Assembly: GCF_010435965.1 (NCBI RefSeq)
Contig: NZ_JAAGAA010000017.1
Span: 1 to 43,363 of the forward strand
Length of the DNA stretch: 43,363 nucleotides
Reading direction: 5' to 3'
DNA from: Crenobacter caeni
GTDB taxonomy: Bacteria; Pseudomonadota; Gammaproteobacteria; Burkholderiales; Chromobacteriaceae
Shown: positions 7,956-15,914 of the stretch, one piece after another
Numbering within the stretch: the first letter of the stretch is position 1
How the letters are laid out: the number at the start of each line of letters is the position of its first letter
Position numbers and translations under genes: made by a program
The notes under the pieces: model-generated
Databases searched by the model: none
Told to the model about the DNA's origin: nothing
What the model saw: the letters and a program-made list of their open reading frames with translations, nothing else

Positions 7956-9233
7956 TCAGACGCGGGCGAATGCGCGGCGCGCGGCGTCTATCGTCTCGTC
8001 GATGATCGCGTCGGTATGCGCGATCGACACGAAGCCCGCCTCGTAAGCGGACGGCGCGAGGTAGACGCCTTCTTCCAGCATCGCGTGGAAGAAGCGGTTG
8101 AAGCGCTCGCGGTCGGACGCAGTCACCTCGGCGTAGCTCGCCGGCACCTGTTCGCAGAAGTAGAGGCCGAACATGCCGCCCACGCTGTCCGCACACATGG
8201 TCACGCCGGCGTCGCGCGCGGCGGCCTCGAGGCCCATGGCGAGGCGGCGGGTAGAGGCCGACAGCTCGTCGTAGAAGCCGGGGCGCTGGATCTGCCTGAG
8301 CGTGGTGAGGCCGGCGGCGACGGCGACCGGGTTGCCCGACAGCGTACCGGCCTGGTAGACGTTCCCCAAGGGAGCGATGCACGACATGATGTCGGCGCGG
8401 CCGCCGAAGGCCGCCAGCGGCATGCCGCCGCCGACCACCTTGCCCAGCGTGGTCAGGTCGGGCTGGATGCCGTGCAGGCCCTGTGCGCAGCCGAGGCCGA
8501 CGCGGAAGCCGGTCATCACCTCGTCGTAGATCAGCACGCTGCCGTGCTTTTCGGTTAGCGCGCGCAGCGCCTTGACGAAGGCCTCGCTCGGCTTGATCAG
8601 GTTCATGTTGCCGGCGATCGGCTCGAGGATCACGCAGGCGATGCTGTTGCCGATCTCGGCGAAAGTGCGCTCGAGCTGCTCGACGTTGTTGTACTCGAGC
8701 ACCAGCGTGTGGCGGGTGAAGTCGGCCGGCACGCCGCCCGAACTCGGGTTGCCGAAGGTGAGCAGGCCGGAGCCGGCCTTCACCAGCAGGCTGTCGGAGT
8801 GGCCGTGGTAGCAGCCCTCGAACTTGATGATCGCGTCGCGGCCGGTATAGCCGCGGGCGAGGCGGATCGCGCTCATGGTCGCTTCGGTGCCCGACGACAC
8901 CAGCCGCACCAGCTCGACCGAAGGCAGCAGCTTGCGGATCTCTTCGGCGATCTCGATCTCGGCCTCGGTCGGCGCGCCGAACGACAGGCCGCCCACCGCC
9001 GCCTGCTGGACGGCTGCGATCACTTCGGGGTGCGCGTGGCCGAGGATGGCCGGTCCCCACGAGCCGATGTAGTCGATGTAGCGCTTGTCGTCGGCATCCC
9101 AAAAATGCGCGCCGAGCGCCTTCTTCACGAAGCGCGGCGTACCGCCGACCGAGCCGAAGGCACGTACCGGCGAGTTGACACCGCCGGGGATCGATTGCTT
9201 GCCACGTTCGAACAGTTCGAGGTTGCGGGACAT
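7956..9233 (-). CDS. hemL: Glutamate-1-semialdehyde 2,1-aminomutase
   Basis: 425 residues, the normal length. This PLP enzyme converts glutamate-1-semialdehyde to 5-aminolevulinate, the first committed step of haem synthesis by the C5 pathway. The PLP lysine is K265 in [10 protein letters not shown]; the Asp of [10 protein letters not shown] and [10 protein letters not shown] for cofactor binding are also present. The ATG at 9233 has GGAG 9 bases upstream. A strong hairpin terminator sits immediately upstream (9255-9296), so the promoter must lie within or beside that structure, or the gene relies on read-through. HemJ, encoded just upstream, acts later in the same pathway. Confidence 0.97.
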   Translation of the reverse strand: MSRNLELFERGKQSIPGGVNSPVRAFGSVGGTPRFVKKALGAHFWDADDKRYIDYIGSWGPAILGHAHPEVIAAVQQAAVGGLSFGAPTEAEIEIAEEIRKLLPSVELVRLVSSGTEATMSAIRLARGYTGRDAIIKFEGCYHGHSDSLLVKAGSGLLTFGNPSSGGVPADFTRHTLVLEYNNVEQLERTFAEIGNSIACVILEPIAGNMNLIKPSEAFVKALRALTEKHGSVLIYDEVMTGFRVGLGCAQGLHGIQPDLTTLGKVVGGGMPLAAFGGRADIMSCIAPLGNVYQAGTLSGNPVAVAAGLTTLRQIQRPGFYDELSASTRRLAMGLEAAARDAGVTMCADSVGGMFGLYFCEQVPASYAEVTASDRERFNRFFHAMLEEGVYLAPSAYEAGFVSIAHTDAIIDETIDAARRAFARV

Positions 9234-9254
9234 CGTTGCATTCTCCAAAGCCAG

Positions 9255-9296
9255 AAAAACGGGGCGGGGCGCCGGCGCCTACGCGGGCGCCCCGCC
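9255..9296 (-). terminator. Terminator overlapping the CYTH gene stop codon
   Basis: An 11-bp GC-only perfect stem (9263-9273 with 9286-9296) holds the TAG stop of the upstream CYTH gene in its loop. On the minus strand a TTTTT tract follows. It ends 22 bases before the hemL start, leaving almost no room for a separate hemL promoter. Confidence 0.75.
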
Positions 9297-9749
9297 GAAA
9301 TGGTGGTTGCGCAGCAAATAGCCGTAGCTGTAGCGTGCGTCGAAAGTCACTTCCTCACCCAGCCACGGCGGGCGCGAAAAACCGGTGTCGGCGTCAGGCA
9401 GTTCGATCTCGGCGAGCACAAGACCGCCTAGGCCGGCGCCATACTCGTCAATCTCCCAGCACAGTCCGTCATATTCCACCCGGTAACGCCATTTGTCGAC
9501 TCTTAGCGCGCACATGCTCGCCAACATAAGTTCGGCATCGGCGAGCGCCAGCGGATATTCGAACTCGGCGCGGACCGCAACCGGGCCTTCTGTCTTGACG
9601 GTCAGCCACGCCTCATCGCCGGCGATGCGTACCCGTACGCTGCGTACCGCATCTGCCACCATGAAGCCCTGACGCAGTCGGACGCCGGCAGCACTTTTGC
9701 GCCAGCCATTGCCTTGCACCAGGAAGCGGCGTTCGGTCTCGATCGCCAT
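9279..9749 (-). CDS. CYTH-domain phosphohydrolase (triphosphate tunnel enzyme)
   Basis: 156 residues. It begins with the family's E-x-E-x-K/R signature (E4-T-E6-R-R8), followed by alternating basic and acidic strands (RLRQGF, RVRIAGDEAWLTVKT, EFEYPL, EIDEYG, LAEIELP) that line the tunnel. Bacterial relatives hydrolyse inorganic triphosphate in a Mg-dependent way; the physiological substrate here is not known. Its ATG overlaps the hemJ stop (TGATG), so the two are translationally coupled. Confidence 0.88.
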   Translation of the reverse strand: MAIETERRFLVQGNGWRKSAAGVRLRQGFMVADAVRSVRVRIAGDEAWLTVKTEGPVAVRAEFEYPLALADAELMLASMCALRVDKWRYRVEYDGLCWEIDEYGAGLGGLVLAEIELPDADTGFSRPPWLGEEVTFDARYSYGYLLRNHHFGGAPA

Positions 9750-10165
9750 CAGAACGGCTTGACGACGACCAGCACGACGACGGCGACCAGTACCAGCACC
9801 GGCAGTTCGTTGAACCAGCGGAACCACACATGGCCGTGCCGGTTGCGGTGTTCGGCGAACGCCGCGTACAGCCGGCCGCACCACGCGTGGTAGCCGAGCA
9901 GCACGCCGACCAGCGCAAGCTTGGCGTGCAGCCAGCCGCCGCTGATGCCGAAGCCTAGCCACAGCCACAGGCCCAATGCCAGCGCCAGCACCGCCAGCGG
10001 CGTCATGAAGCGGTACAGCTTGCGCGCCATCAGCAGCAGCCGGTCGTATTCGGCGCCAGGCGACGCCATCGCCAGGTTGACGAAGATGCGCGGCAAGTAG
10101 AACAGGCCGGCGAACCAGGCGGTCACCAGCACGATGTGGAACGCCTTGACGTAGAGGTAGGCCAA
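9749..10165 (-). CDS. hemJ: Protoporphyrinogen IX oxidase HemJ
   Basis: 138 residues with four membrane helices. The invariant features are His10 in the first helix (VKAFHIVLVTAWFAGLFYLPR), HAKLALVG in the third and RWFNELPVLVLV in the last. HemJ oxidises protoporphyrinogen IX to protoporphyrin IX in the inner membrane, with haem b as likely cofactor. The start is TTG, supported by GGGAG 5 bases upstream. It lies with hemL in one directional block, which strengthens the call over a generic CopD-like membrane protein. Confidence 0.9.
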   Translation of the reverse strand: MAYLYVKAFHIVLVTAWFAGLFYLPRIFVNLAMASPGAEYDRLLLMARKLYRFMTPLAVLALALGLWLWLGFGISGGWLHAKLALVGVLLGYHAWCGRLYAAFAEHRNRHGHVWFRWFNELPVLVLVAVVVLVVVKPF

Positions 10166-10199
10166 ACGATCTCCCAGTTGGGATTAAGTTGGAAAAGGC

Positions 10200-10215
10200 G
10201 GTTTCACGTGAAACA
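10200..10215. promoter_or_regulatory. parS site 1 (ParB-binding palindrome)
   Basis: GTTTCACGTGAAAC (10201-10214) is a perfect 14-bp palindrome. With its flanks it differs from the consensus TGTTTCACGTGAAACA at one end base only. It is intergenic, between the M48 protease stop and hemJ. Confidence 0.9.
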
Positions 10216-10218
10216 CAC

Positions 10219-11046
10219 TCAGCGTTTGCGCCGAGCCTCCTCGTACAGCGGCATGACTTGCGGGATGCGGGCTGACAGTTCTGCAATCCGGGTACTTCCG
10301 GACGGGTGGGTCGACAAAAACTCCGGCCCGCCCTCGCCAAGTTTCGCCATCTTCCGCCAAACATTCGGCGCGGCGGCCGGGTTGTAACCGGCGCGGGCCA
10401 TCAGCTCCAGCCCCATCACATCGGCCTCGCTCTCCATGCTGCGCGAGAACGGCAGCGTCACGGCATACTGGCCCGCCAGGTTAGCCATATCCATCTGCCC
10501 TTGGCTGAGCCCAGCCAGCGCACCGACCAATGCCAGCCCCTGCTGCTGTGCCACTTTCTGCGAGATCTTTTCCCGGCTGTGCTCGCGCAAAGCGTGCGCG
10601 ATCTCGTGCCCGATCACCGCGGCCAGTTCGTCATCATTCAGCTGCAGCTGGTCGATGATGCCGGTGTAAATGCCGATCTTGCCGCCAGGCATGCAGTAGG
10701 CGTTGACCTCGGGACTCGTGAAAACATTGACTTCCCACTGCCAATCGCGAGCCTCAGGACGGAAGACCAGTACCTGGCGAATCAGGCGGGCAGAAATCTC
10801 CTTCACCCGCCGTGTGTAGGCCGCGTTGGTATTGAGGGTCCGCTTGCTTTTGGCCTCGGTCAGCGTCTGCCGATAAGCCTGCGCCGAGCCGGCATTGACC
10901 TCCTGCGACGACACCAGCAGCAGCTGTTTCCGGCTGGCGCCGACAGCCCCCCCCATGGTCGTGCTCTGGCAGGCACTCAGTACCGCTACCAGTAACGTGG
11001 CCGCGGCCACGGCCCTTCCAGTCCGATAACGCATGTTCGCCGCCAT
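10219..11046 (-). CDS. M48-family metalloprotease lipoprotein (LoiP/YcaL-like)
   Basis: 275 residues. A lipoprotein signal peptide ends in the lipobox LSAC (Cys26), so the enzyme is probably anchored to a membrane in the periplasm. Zinc ligands are HEIAH (147-151), with the third ligand in MESEADVMG (about 202-208). A short C-terminal region carries LSTHPSGSTRI, typical of the group. Such proteases degrade misfolded envelope proteins. I prefer the ATG at 11046 (AGGA a few bases upstream); an ATG at 11034 would also work. It follows the rubredoxin stop by 14 bp and is probably co-transcribed with it. Confidence 0.92.
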   Translation of the reverse strand: MAANMRYRTGRAVAAATLLVAVLSACQSTTMGGAVGASRKQLLLVSSQEVNAGSAQAYRQTLTEAKSKRTLNTNAAYTRRVKEISARLIRQVLVFRPEARDWQWEVNVFTSPEVNAYCMPGGKIGIYTGIIDQLQLNDDELAAVIGHEIAHALREHSREKISQKVAQQQGLALVGALAGLSQGQMDMANLAGQYAVTLPFSRSMESEADVMGLELMARAGYNPAAAPNVWRKMAKLGEGGPEFLSTHPSGSTRIAELSARIPQVMPLYEEARRKR

Positions 11047-11060
11047 TTTTCCTGCCCGCT

Positions 11061-11225
11061 TCAGATTTCGATCATCTCGAATTCGTCCTTGCGCGCACCG
11101 CAGTCCGGGCAAGTCCAGTTCATCGGCACGTCGTCCCAGCGGGTCCCCGGCGCGATGCCGTCTTCCGGACGGCCGGCCGCCTCGTCGTAGATGAAGCCGC
11201 AGATCAGACACATCCAGGTTTGCAT
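11061..11225 (-). CDS. Rubredoxin
   Basis: 54 residues, the canonical rubredoxin size. Two Cys pairs, C6-L-I-C9 and C39-P-D-C42, bind one iron, with aromatic core residues around FIYDEAAG and the WDDVP and W-T-C-P signatures. It is a one-electron carrier in the cytoplasm. It starts with ATG preceded by AGGGG, and is divergent from thiD with 65 bp between starts. Confidence 0.96.
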   Translation of the reverse strand: MQTWMCLICGFIYDEAAGRPEDGIAPGTRWDDVPMNWTCPDCGARKDEFEMIEI

Positions 11226-11290
11226 CGGTTCGCCCCTGCTATTCAGTTAAAATGGCTATTGTACGTCTTGTAATGCTAAGAGGCTAAGGT

Positions 11291-12130
11291 GTGCCGTCTC
11301 CACGTCCTGCTCCCCCCATCGTACTGACCCTGTCGGCGGCCGACCCCTCGGGTGGCGCCGGCATCCAGGCTAGCGCCTTGACGCTCGCCAGCCTCGGCTG
11401 CCACCCGCTGTCGGTGGTCACCGCGCTGACCGTGCGCGACAGCCGCAACGTTGACGCGGTCCAGGTTGTCGACGCCGACTTCGTGCTCGACCAGGCGCGC
11501 ATGCTGCTCGAGGACATGCCCGTCGCCGCATTTTGCGTCGGCATGACCGGCAGCGCGGAAAATGTCGCGGCGATCACCGAGGTCGTCACCGACTACCCGG
11601 ACATCCCGCTGGTGTTCGATCCGGTACTCGCCGGCAGCGGCGAGTACGCGAGCGCCGAACTGGTCGACGCGATGCGCGAACTCCTGATCCCGCACGCGAC
11701 GCTGATCACGCCCAACCGGGCCGAGGCGCGCCACCTGGCGCTGAACGACCCGGACGAGGAAGACGAGCCGGAAGCGGCCGAATACGCACGCCGCCTGCTC
11801 GCGCTCGGCTGCGAATACGTGTTGCTGAGCGGCAGCCAGGATACCACCAGCGGCATCTGCAACCTCCTGTACGGCCCGCACGGCGAGATCCGCCGCGACC
11901 GCTGGCAGCGTCTGCCCGGCAGCTACTACGGCGCCGGCTGCACGCTGGCGGCTGCGATCGCCGGCATGGTCGCCGGCGGCGCACGGCTGCCCGAGGCGGT
12001 GCGCGAGGCGCAGGAGTACACCTGGCAGGCGCTGCGCTACGCGTTCCGCCCGGGCATGGGCCACGCGATCCCGGACCGGCTATTCTGGGCGAGTTCGGAC
12101 GCCGAGGACGACGTCAGCGGGGAAGACTGA
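11291..12130 (+). CDS. thiD: Hydroxymethylpyrimidine/phosphomethylpyrimidine kinase
   Basis: 279 residues of the ribokinase fold. It phosphorylates HMP and HMP-P with ATP in thiamine synthesis. Visible motifs are LTLSAADPSGGAGIQAS (glycine-rich N-terminus), DPVLAGSGEYAS and LITPNRAEA. The catalytic region reads GSYYGAGCTLAAAIAG, with the GxGC anion hole. GTG start with AAGAGG 7 bases upstream. The acidic tail (about 262-279) is longer than in many homologues. No TPP riboswitch is visible in the short upstream region. The last 17 bp overlap the 3' end of waaA in convergent orientation. Confidence 0.95.
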   Translation: MPSPRPAPPIVLTLSAADPSGGAGIQASALTLASLGCHPLSVVTALTVRDSRNVDAVQVVDADFVLDQARMLLEDMPVAAFCVGMTGSAENVAAITEVVTDYPDIPLVFDPVLAGSGEYASAELVDAMRELLIPHATLITPNRAEARHLALNDPDEEDEPEAAEYARRLLALGCEYVLLSGSQDTTSGICNLLYGPHGEIRRDRWQRLPGSYYGAGCTLAAAIAGMVAGGARLPEAVREAQEYTWQALRYAFRPGMGHAIPDRLFWASSDAEDDVSGED

Positions 12131-13391
12131 CACCTTGCGCGGCCAGCCGCGCCTCGACGTAGTCAGCAATCCGGCTACAGGCACCCTGGTGCGAGCGGCT
12201 GAACGCGAGCGCGGCCTCGTGCATCGCATACCGCCCGGCGTCGTCGCCCAGCAGGGTGCGGCAGGCGTCGACCAGCGCCGCCGCGTCGGCGACCTCGCGT
12301 GCGGCGCCGGCGGCCAGCGCGAGCCGGCTCGCCTCGGCAAAATTGAACATTGAAGGGCCGAACAGCACCGGCACGCCGACGCTGGCCGGCTCGATCAGGT
12401 TCTGCCCGCCTAGCGGCAGCAGGCTGCCGCCGACAAAGGCGAGGTCGGCCATCGCGTAGTACGCGAACAGCTCCCCCATCGAATCCCCGAGCCATACGCC
12501 GGTTTGCCGGCCGATCGCCATGCCTTCGCTGCGCCTTTGCAGCGCGAGACCACGCTCGGCGACCAGCGCCGCGACCGCATCGAAACGCTCGGGGTGGCGC
12601 GGCACCAACACCAGCAAGACATCGGACGGGCTGTGCGCCGCCCACGCATCCAGAATCAGCGCCTCTTCCCCTTCGCGCGTGCTGCCGCACACGACAACCT
12701 TGCGCTCGCCCACCGCTTCGCGGAACGCGCGCCCCAGTTCAACCTTGCCGGCTGGCGGCACGAAGTCGAACTTGGTGTTGCCGCAGACCTGCACGTCGGC
12801 CGCGCCAAGCGACGACAGCCTGGCCGCGTCGTCTTCGGTCTGCGCAGCCACCCCCGTCAGGCAACCCAAGGCCGGCGAGATCAGCGCGCTGACGCGGCGG
12901 TAGCCGCGCAGCGACTTTTCCGACAGCCGCGCGTTGGCGAGGAACAGCGGAATGTCGCGCTCGGCGCAGCCGTGGATCAGGTTCGGCCAGATCTCGGTTT
13001 CCATCAGGATGCCGACACGCGGCCGGTACGCGTCCAGAAAGCGCTGCACCGCCTCGCGGCTATCGTACGGCAGGTAGCGCACTTCGGCATCGGGATAGAG
13101 TTCGAGCGCGGTCGCGCGGCCGGTCGGCGTCATCTGCGTCAGCAACAGCGGCAGCTGCGGCCAGCGCCGGCGCAGCTCGGCGACCAGCGGCAGCGCCGCG
13201 CGCGTCTCGCCGACCGACACCGCGTGTATCCACAAGGCGTTCTGCTGCCGCGCCTCGGTGCGGGTCGAGAAGCGTTCGTCCCAATGCTCGAGGTAGGCGG
13301 GCGAGCGCTTGCCACGCCGCCTGAGGTAGGCCTTGGCCAGGGGCGAGAGCAGGCGCCACAGCGCCGAGTAAGGCGAGCGCCAGAAACTCAT
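12114..13391 (-). CDS. waaA: 3-deoxy-D-manno-octulosonic acid (Kdo) transferase
   Basis: 425 residues. An N-terminal membrane anchor region precedes a GT-B glycosyltransferase with two Rossmann-like halves. It transfers Kdo from CMP-Kdo to lipid A precursor at the inner membrane. Family blocks include IHAVSVGETRAALPLV, METEIWPNLI, TKFDF, FVGGSLLPLGGQNLIEP and GPSMFNF. The start overlaps the waaC stop by four bases (ATGA), so the two LPS-core genes are translationally coupled. Confidence 0.96.
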   Translation of the reverse strand: MSFWRSPYSALWRLLSPLAKAYLRRRGKRSPAYLEHWDERFSTRTEARQQNALWIHAVSVGETRAALPLVAELRRRWPQLPLLLTQMTPTGRATALELYPDAEVRYLPYDSREAVQRFLDAYRPRVGILMETEIWPNLIHGCAERDIPLFLANARLSEKSLRGYRRVSALISPALGCLTGVAAQTEDDAARLSSLGAADVQVCGNTKFDFVPPAGKVELGRAFREAVGERKVVVCGSTREGEEALILDAWAAHSPSDVLLVLVPRHPERFDAVAALVAERGLALQRRSEGMAIGRQTGVWLGDSMGELFAYYAMADLAFVGGSLLPLGGQNLIEPASVGVPVLFGPSMFNFAEASRLALAAGAAREVADAAALVDACRTLLGDDAGRYAMHEAALAFSRSHQGACSRIADYVEARLAAQGVSLPR

Positions 13392-14344
13392 GCCGTCCGT
13401 CTCGCCTGCAACAGCGCGTAGACCTCGTCCACATCCGGGCAGACGCCGGCACGGCCGACGTTGCACGCACGGGCGGTCTCGACGACGCCGGTCAGCGCCG
13501 GGTCGGTATCGGTGTAGATCGCTACCAGCGGCACGTCCTGCGCGTTGGCCAGATGAGTCAGGCCGGTGTCGACGCCGACCACCGCGGCCGCGTGGCCGAT
13601 CAAGCCGGCGGCCTCACGCAAGCGCATGCGCGGCGCAAGCACGGCGCCGGCAATCGCAGCCTGCAAGCGTGTCGCCCGCTCGGCTTCCTGTGCGTTGCCC
13701 CAAGGCAGCACGCAGGCTAGCCCTTCTTCTGCCAGCCGCGCACCCAGCGCGATCCAGTGCCGCTCGGGCCACTCCTTGGACGCCTTGCTCGTCGCATGCA
13801 ACAGCACCGCGTAAGGCTCGGCAGGCAGCCAGTCCGGCCGCTCGCCACGGCCAACGCCGAAGCGCGGCGGCCCTTCCACCGTATAGCCGAACACGCCAGC
13901 GAACAGCCTGCGGTTGCGCTCGATCGCCGACAATTCGCGGCTAACGCTGACTTGCTTGTCGTAAAAGCGGCTGGCCAGCGGCTCCCGGATACTGTGCCGG
14001 TCGTAACCGGCCAGCGGCCCGCCTGCGAGTTTCGCCGGCAAGGCGCTCTTGAGCAGGCCCTGGCTGTCGATCACGCAGTCCCACGGCCGCGCGCGCAGGG
14101 CTTCTCGCATGGCGGCCATCTGCTGCCAGCTCTGTTTGGCCAGCAGCGACTTGCGCCAACGCCGCCAGGCAATCGGAATCACCTCGCGGACAGCCGGATG
14201 CAGCGCCGCAATATCGGCAAAGGCTTCTTCCGCCAGCCAGCTCAACGCGACGTTGGGGTAATGCGCAACCAGGTCGGTAACGGCGGGCCAGGTGTGGATA
14301 AGGTCGCCCATCGACGAGGTGCGTACGATCAGCACATTCATCAT
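13388..14344 (-). CDS. waaC: Lipopolysaccharide heptosyltransferase I
   Basis: 318 residues of the GT9 family; it adds the first heptose to Kdo2-lipid A. The N-terminus MMNVLIVRTSSMGDLIHTWP is diagnostic, as are LLHATSKASKEWPERHW and GVDTGLTHLANA in the nucleotide-sugar-binding half. Two adjacent ATGs (14344, 14341) are possible. No Shine-Dalgarno is seen, and a good promoter places transcription start about 2 bases before the first ATG, so the mRNA may be leaderless. Codons for LIHT contain a perfect DnaA box (14293-14301), part of the adjoining origin-like region. Confidence 0.95.
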   Translation of the reverse strand: MMNVLIVRTSSMGDLIHTWPAVTDLVAHYPNVALSWLAEEAFADIAALHPAVREVIPIAWRRWRKSLLAKQSWQQMAAMREALRARPWDCVIDSQGLLKSALPAKLAGGPLAGYDRHSIREPLASRFYDKQVSVSRELSAIERNRRLFAGVFGYTVEGPPRFGVGRGERPDWLPAEPYAVLLHATSKASKEWPERHWIALGARLAEEGLACVLPWGNAQEAERATRLQAAIAGAVLAPRMRLREAAGLIGHAAAVVGVDTGLTHLANAQDVPLVAIYTDTDPALTGVVETARACNVGRAGVCPDVDEVYALLQARRTA

Positions 14345-14352
14345 GACCGCGC

Positions 14353-14381
14353 ATTGTACGAGTGCCCCTGTTGTTAACCAA
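14353..14381 (-). promoter_or_regulatory. Promoter of waaC-waaA at the edge of the origin region
   Basis: On the minus strand TTGGTT (14376-14381), a 17-base spacer and TACAAT (14353-14358) fit sigma-70. The predicted start at about 14346 almost coincides with the waaC ATG at 14344. Confidence 0.5.
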
Positions 14382-14770
14382 GCGGATTCCTGCGGTCGGT
14401 CCTGTTGAAAACTGCTTGTGGAAAACATCTGCCAAAGTTATCCACAATACACCAGCCTGCTGACCACCCCCCTTATCCATAGCTTTCAAAAACCGGAAAA
14501 CCCATGTTTTTCAAGGTGCTGCATGGTTATCCACAGAAAAGAGGATCCTTCATTAGTATCTTCAGTAAATACAAGAGAAAAACAAGAAAGGTAGGTCGAC
14601 ACGAAAAAAGCCTGGCAGCCATGTCCAGGGTAAGTCTGTCTCAAGTTGTGGATAAGCAGCCCGTCCGTACAGATCGCAAAACAATCCACAAGCCCTGCAA
14701 TGCTTAGGATGCGTGCTTCACACAGGAAACCAGGGTCTGCAACTGCTTGATTTGCACTGGACAAACATGC

Positions 14771-14838
14771 TTATCCACAGAAACGGACGGCCTTCTACTA
14801 GTTTCATCGTTTTTTACAAGTAAAAACAATAAACAGAT
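14771..14838 (+). other. Possible basal unwinding system: DnaA box, GC cluster, DnaA-trios, AT tract
   Basis: A perfect DnaA box (14771-14779) is followed by a GC-rich segment (CGGACGG, 14784-14790). Next comes CTTCTACTA (14792-14800), whose complement reads 3'-GAA-GAT-GAT, matching the DnaA-trio rule 3'-[G/A]A[T/A]. A T/A-rich run follows (14808-14838). This order is that described for bacterial origin unwinding elements. Three trios only, so the match is suggestive. Confidence 0.5.
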
Positions 14839-14854
14839 TGTGGCCGGGAAAGCT

Positions 14855-14870
14855 GGCATGCGCGCATGCC
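14855..14870. repeat. 16-bp perfect palindrome inside the origin region
   Basis: GGCATGCGCGCATGCC is perfectly self-complementary, and the flanking AGCTGG and CCAGCT partly extend it. It lies just beyond the AT-rich tract of the putative unwinding element. It could bind a dimeric origin regulator or be structural. Confidence 0.5.
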
Positions 14871-15167
14871 TAACCAGCTCGCACACGACTTGCAGACGAA
14901 AGCAACATGACAAACACGATAGACCCAACCTATCAGTGTCGGATTACCCACAGAAAAGTGGCTGTATCGATGTTCTGACGGGGTTTCTGACGCAGAAAAG
15001 CCCGGATTGGAGGGTTCTGGAAGATGGGGGACGACCGCGATTGGGCCGTTCAACAACGACGGACTTGGCCGGAAGGCACTGGAAGGGGCTGCACGATGCT
15101 GCTGGATCAGCAGCGGCAAATGCCCGGCCAGTACATTTGCCTCATGCTGGAAAAACGGCAGGCCTAC

Positions 15168-15851
15168 TTATCCACACCATTGGATGGGTGCGAACCCTTT
15201 TTGCTGCAACCAGGCATTCGCTTGGCTGAAATGCCTGCAACCGAAGAAGCCACGGTACGCCGACAGGGGGGAGGGATGTGGAGCCGTCAGCACCAGATGC
15301 TTGTTCGCGTCGATCAGCGGGCGTTTGCCGTGCGCCCAGCTGCCCCACAGCATGAACACGCAGGCTGTGCTGTGCACGCTGGTTTCGTGGATCAACGCGT
15401 CGCTGACCGCCTGCCAGCCGATCTTGCCGTGACTGCCTGCGCGGTCGGCGCTGACCGTCAGCACACTGTTGAGCAGCAGCACGCCCTGCTGCGCCCAGCT
15501 GCTCAGATCGCCGTTTGAGGGCGGCTGACAATCCAGGTCGCTGGCGATTTCCTTGTAGATGTTGCGCAGGCTGGGCGGGATGCGTACATCCGCGGGAACC
15601 GAAAAACTCAGTCCCATCGCCTCGTGGGCGCCGTGGTACGGGTCCTGGCCGAGGATGACCACCCGGATGTCGGCAGGGTCGCGGTAGGACAGGGCGGCCA
15701 GCGTCTGTTCACGCGGCGGGTAGATGGTTTCGCCGGCCGCCTGCAGTGTGGCAAGCGCGTGGTCGATGCCTTGCAGCCGGCTTTCCTGCAGTAGCGGCTG
15801 CCAGCCGGGGCGGACACGGGTGAGGGCGGGGGTCAGGTAATCCAGATTCAT
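15168..15851 (-). CDS. ung: Uracil-DNA glycosylase
   Basis: 227 residues of family-1 UNG. It excises uracil from DNA. The water-activating motif is GQDPYH (68-73, catalytic D70), the uracil-specificity segment is LLLN (125-128), and the DNA-intercalation loop is HPSPLS (192-197). The ATG at 15851 gives a normal length; no clear Shine-Dalgarno is present, and a terminator hairpin for the upstream genes lies only 15 bp before it. Its TAA stop codon is the first three bases of the outermost DnaA box. Confidence 0.97.
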   Translation of the reverse strand: MNLDYLTPALTRVRPGWQPLLQESRLQGIDHALATLQAAGETIYPPREQTLAALSYRDPADIRVVILGQDPYHGAHEAMGLSFSVPADVRIPPSLRNIYKEIASDLDCQPPSNGDLSSWAQQGVLLLNSVLTVSADRAGSHGKIGWQAVSDALIHETSVHSTACVFMLWGSWAHGKRPLIDANKHLVLTAPHPSPLSAYRGFFGCRHFSQANAWLQQKGFAPIQWCG

Positions 15852-15866
15852 GAGGTGAAGACGCAA

Positions 15867-15893
15867 TGAAAAAGGGCCGCGATCGCGGCCCTT
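15867..15893 (-). terminator. Terminator after the rhodanese gene
   Basis: A 22-bp perfect palindrome centred on GCGATCGC (15872-15893) is followed on the minus strand by TTTTT. It stops the pcm-rhodanese transcript just before ung. Confidence 0.9.
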
Positions 15894-15914
15894 CGGGTTT
15901 GGGGGTGGCATGCC

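Larger units (their letters stand above)
14293..15176. other. Candidate chromosomal replication origin (oriC) with DnaA-box cluster
   Basis: The stretch from the waaC start to the ung stop (about 820 bp) has no credible gene. Perfect DnaA boxes TTATCCACA occur at 14293-14301 (minus), 14438-14446 (plus), 14527-14535 (plus), 14647-14655 (minus), 14771-14779 (plus) and 15168-15176 (plus). Near matches are TTTTCCACA at 14417-14425 (minus), TTATCCATA at 14473-14481 and TTACCCACA at 14944-14952. AT-rich tracts follow two boxes (14545-14590 and 14795-14838), in sharp contrast to the GC-rich surroundings. The outer boxes extend into the coding ends of waaC and ung. Chance would predict well under one perfect box in the whole window. 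No dnaA or dnaN is here, which is unusual; a DnaA-titration locus is the alternative reading. Confidence 0.82.

Noticed and set aside
11226-11290. TPP riboswitch upstream of thiD
   Set aside because: The gap to the divergent rubredoxin gene is only 65 bp and shows no THI-box pattern.
14682-14690. CAATCCACA as an additional DnaA box
   Set aside because: Two mismatches to TTATCCACA; not counted.
14486-15229. Several open frames of 70-160 codons in the waaC-ung gap
   Set aside because: They lack ribosome binding sites and family features, cross DnaA boxes in several frames and have atypical codon use.
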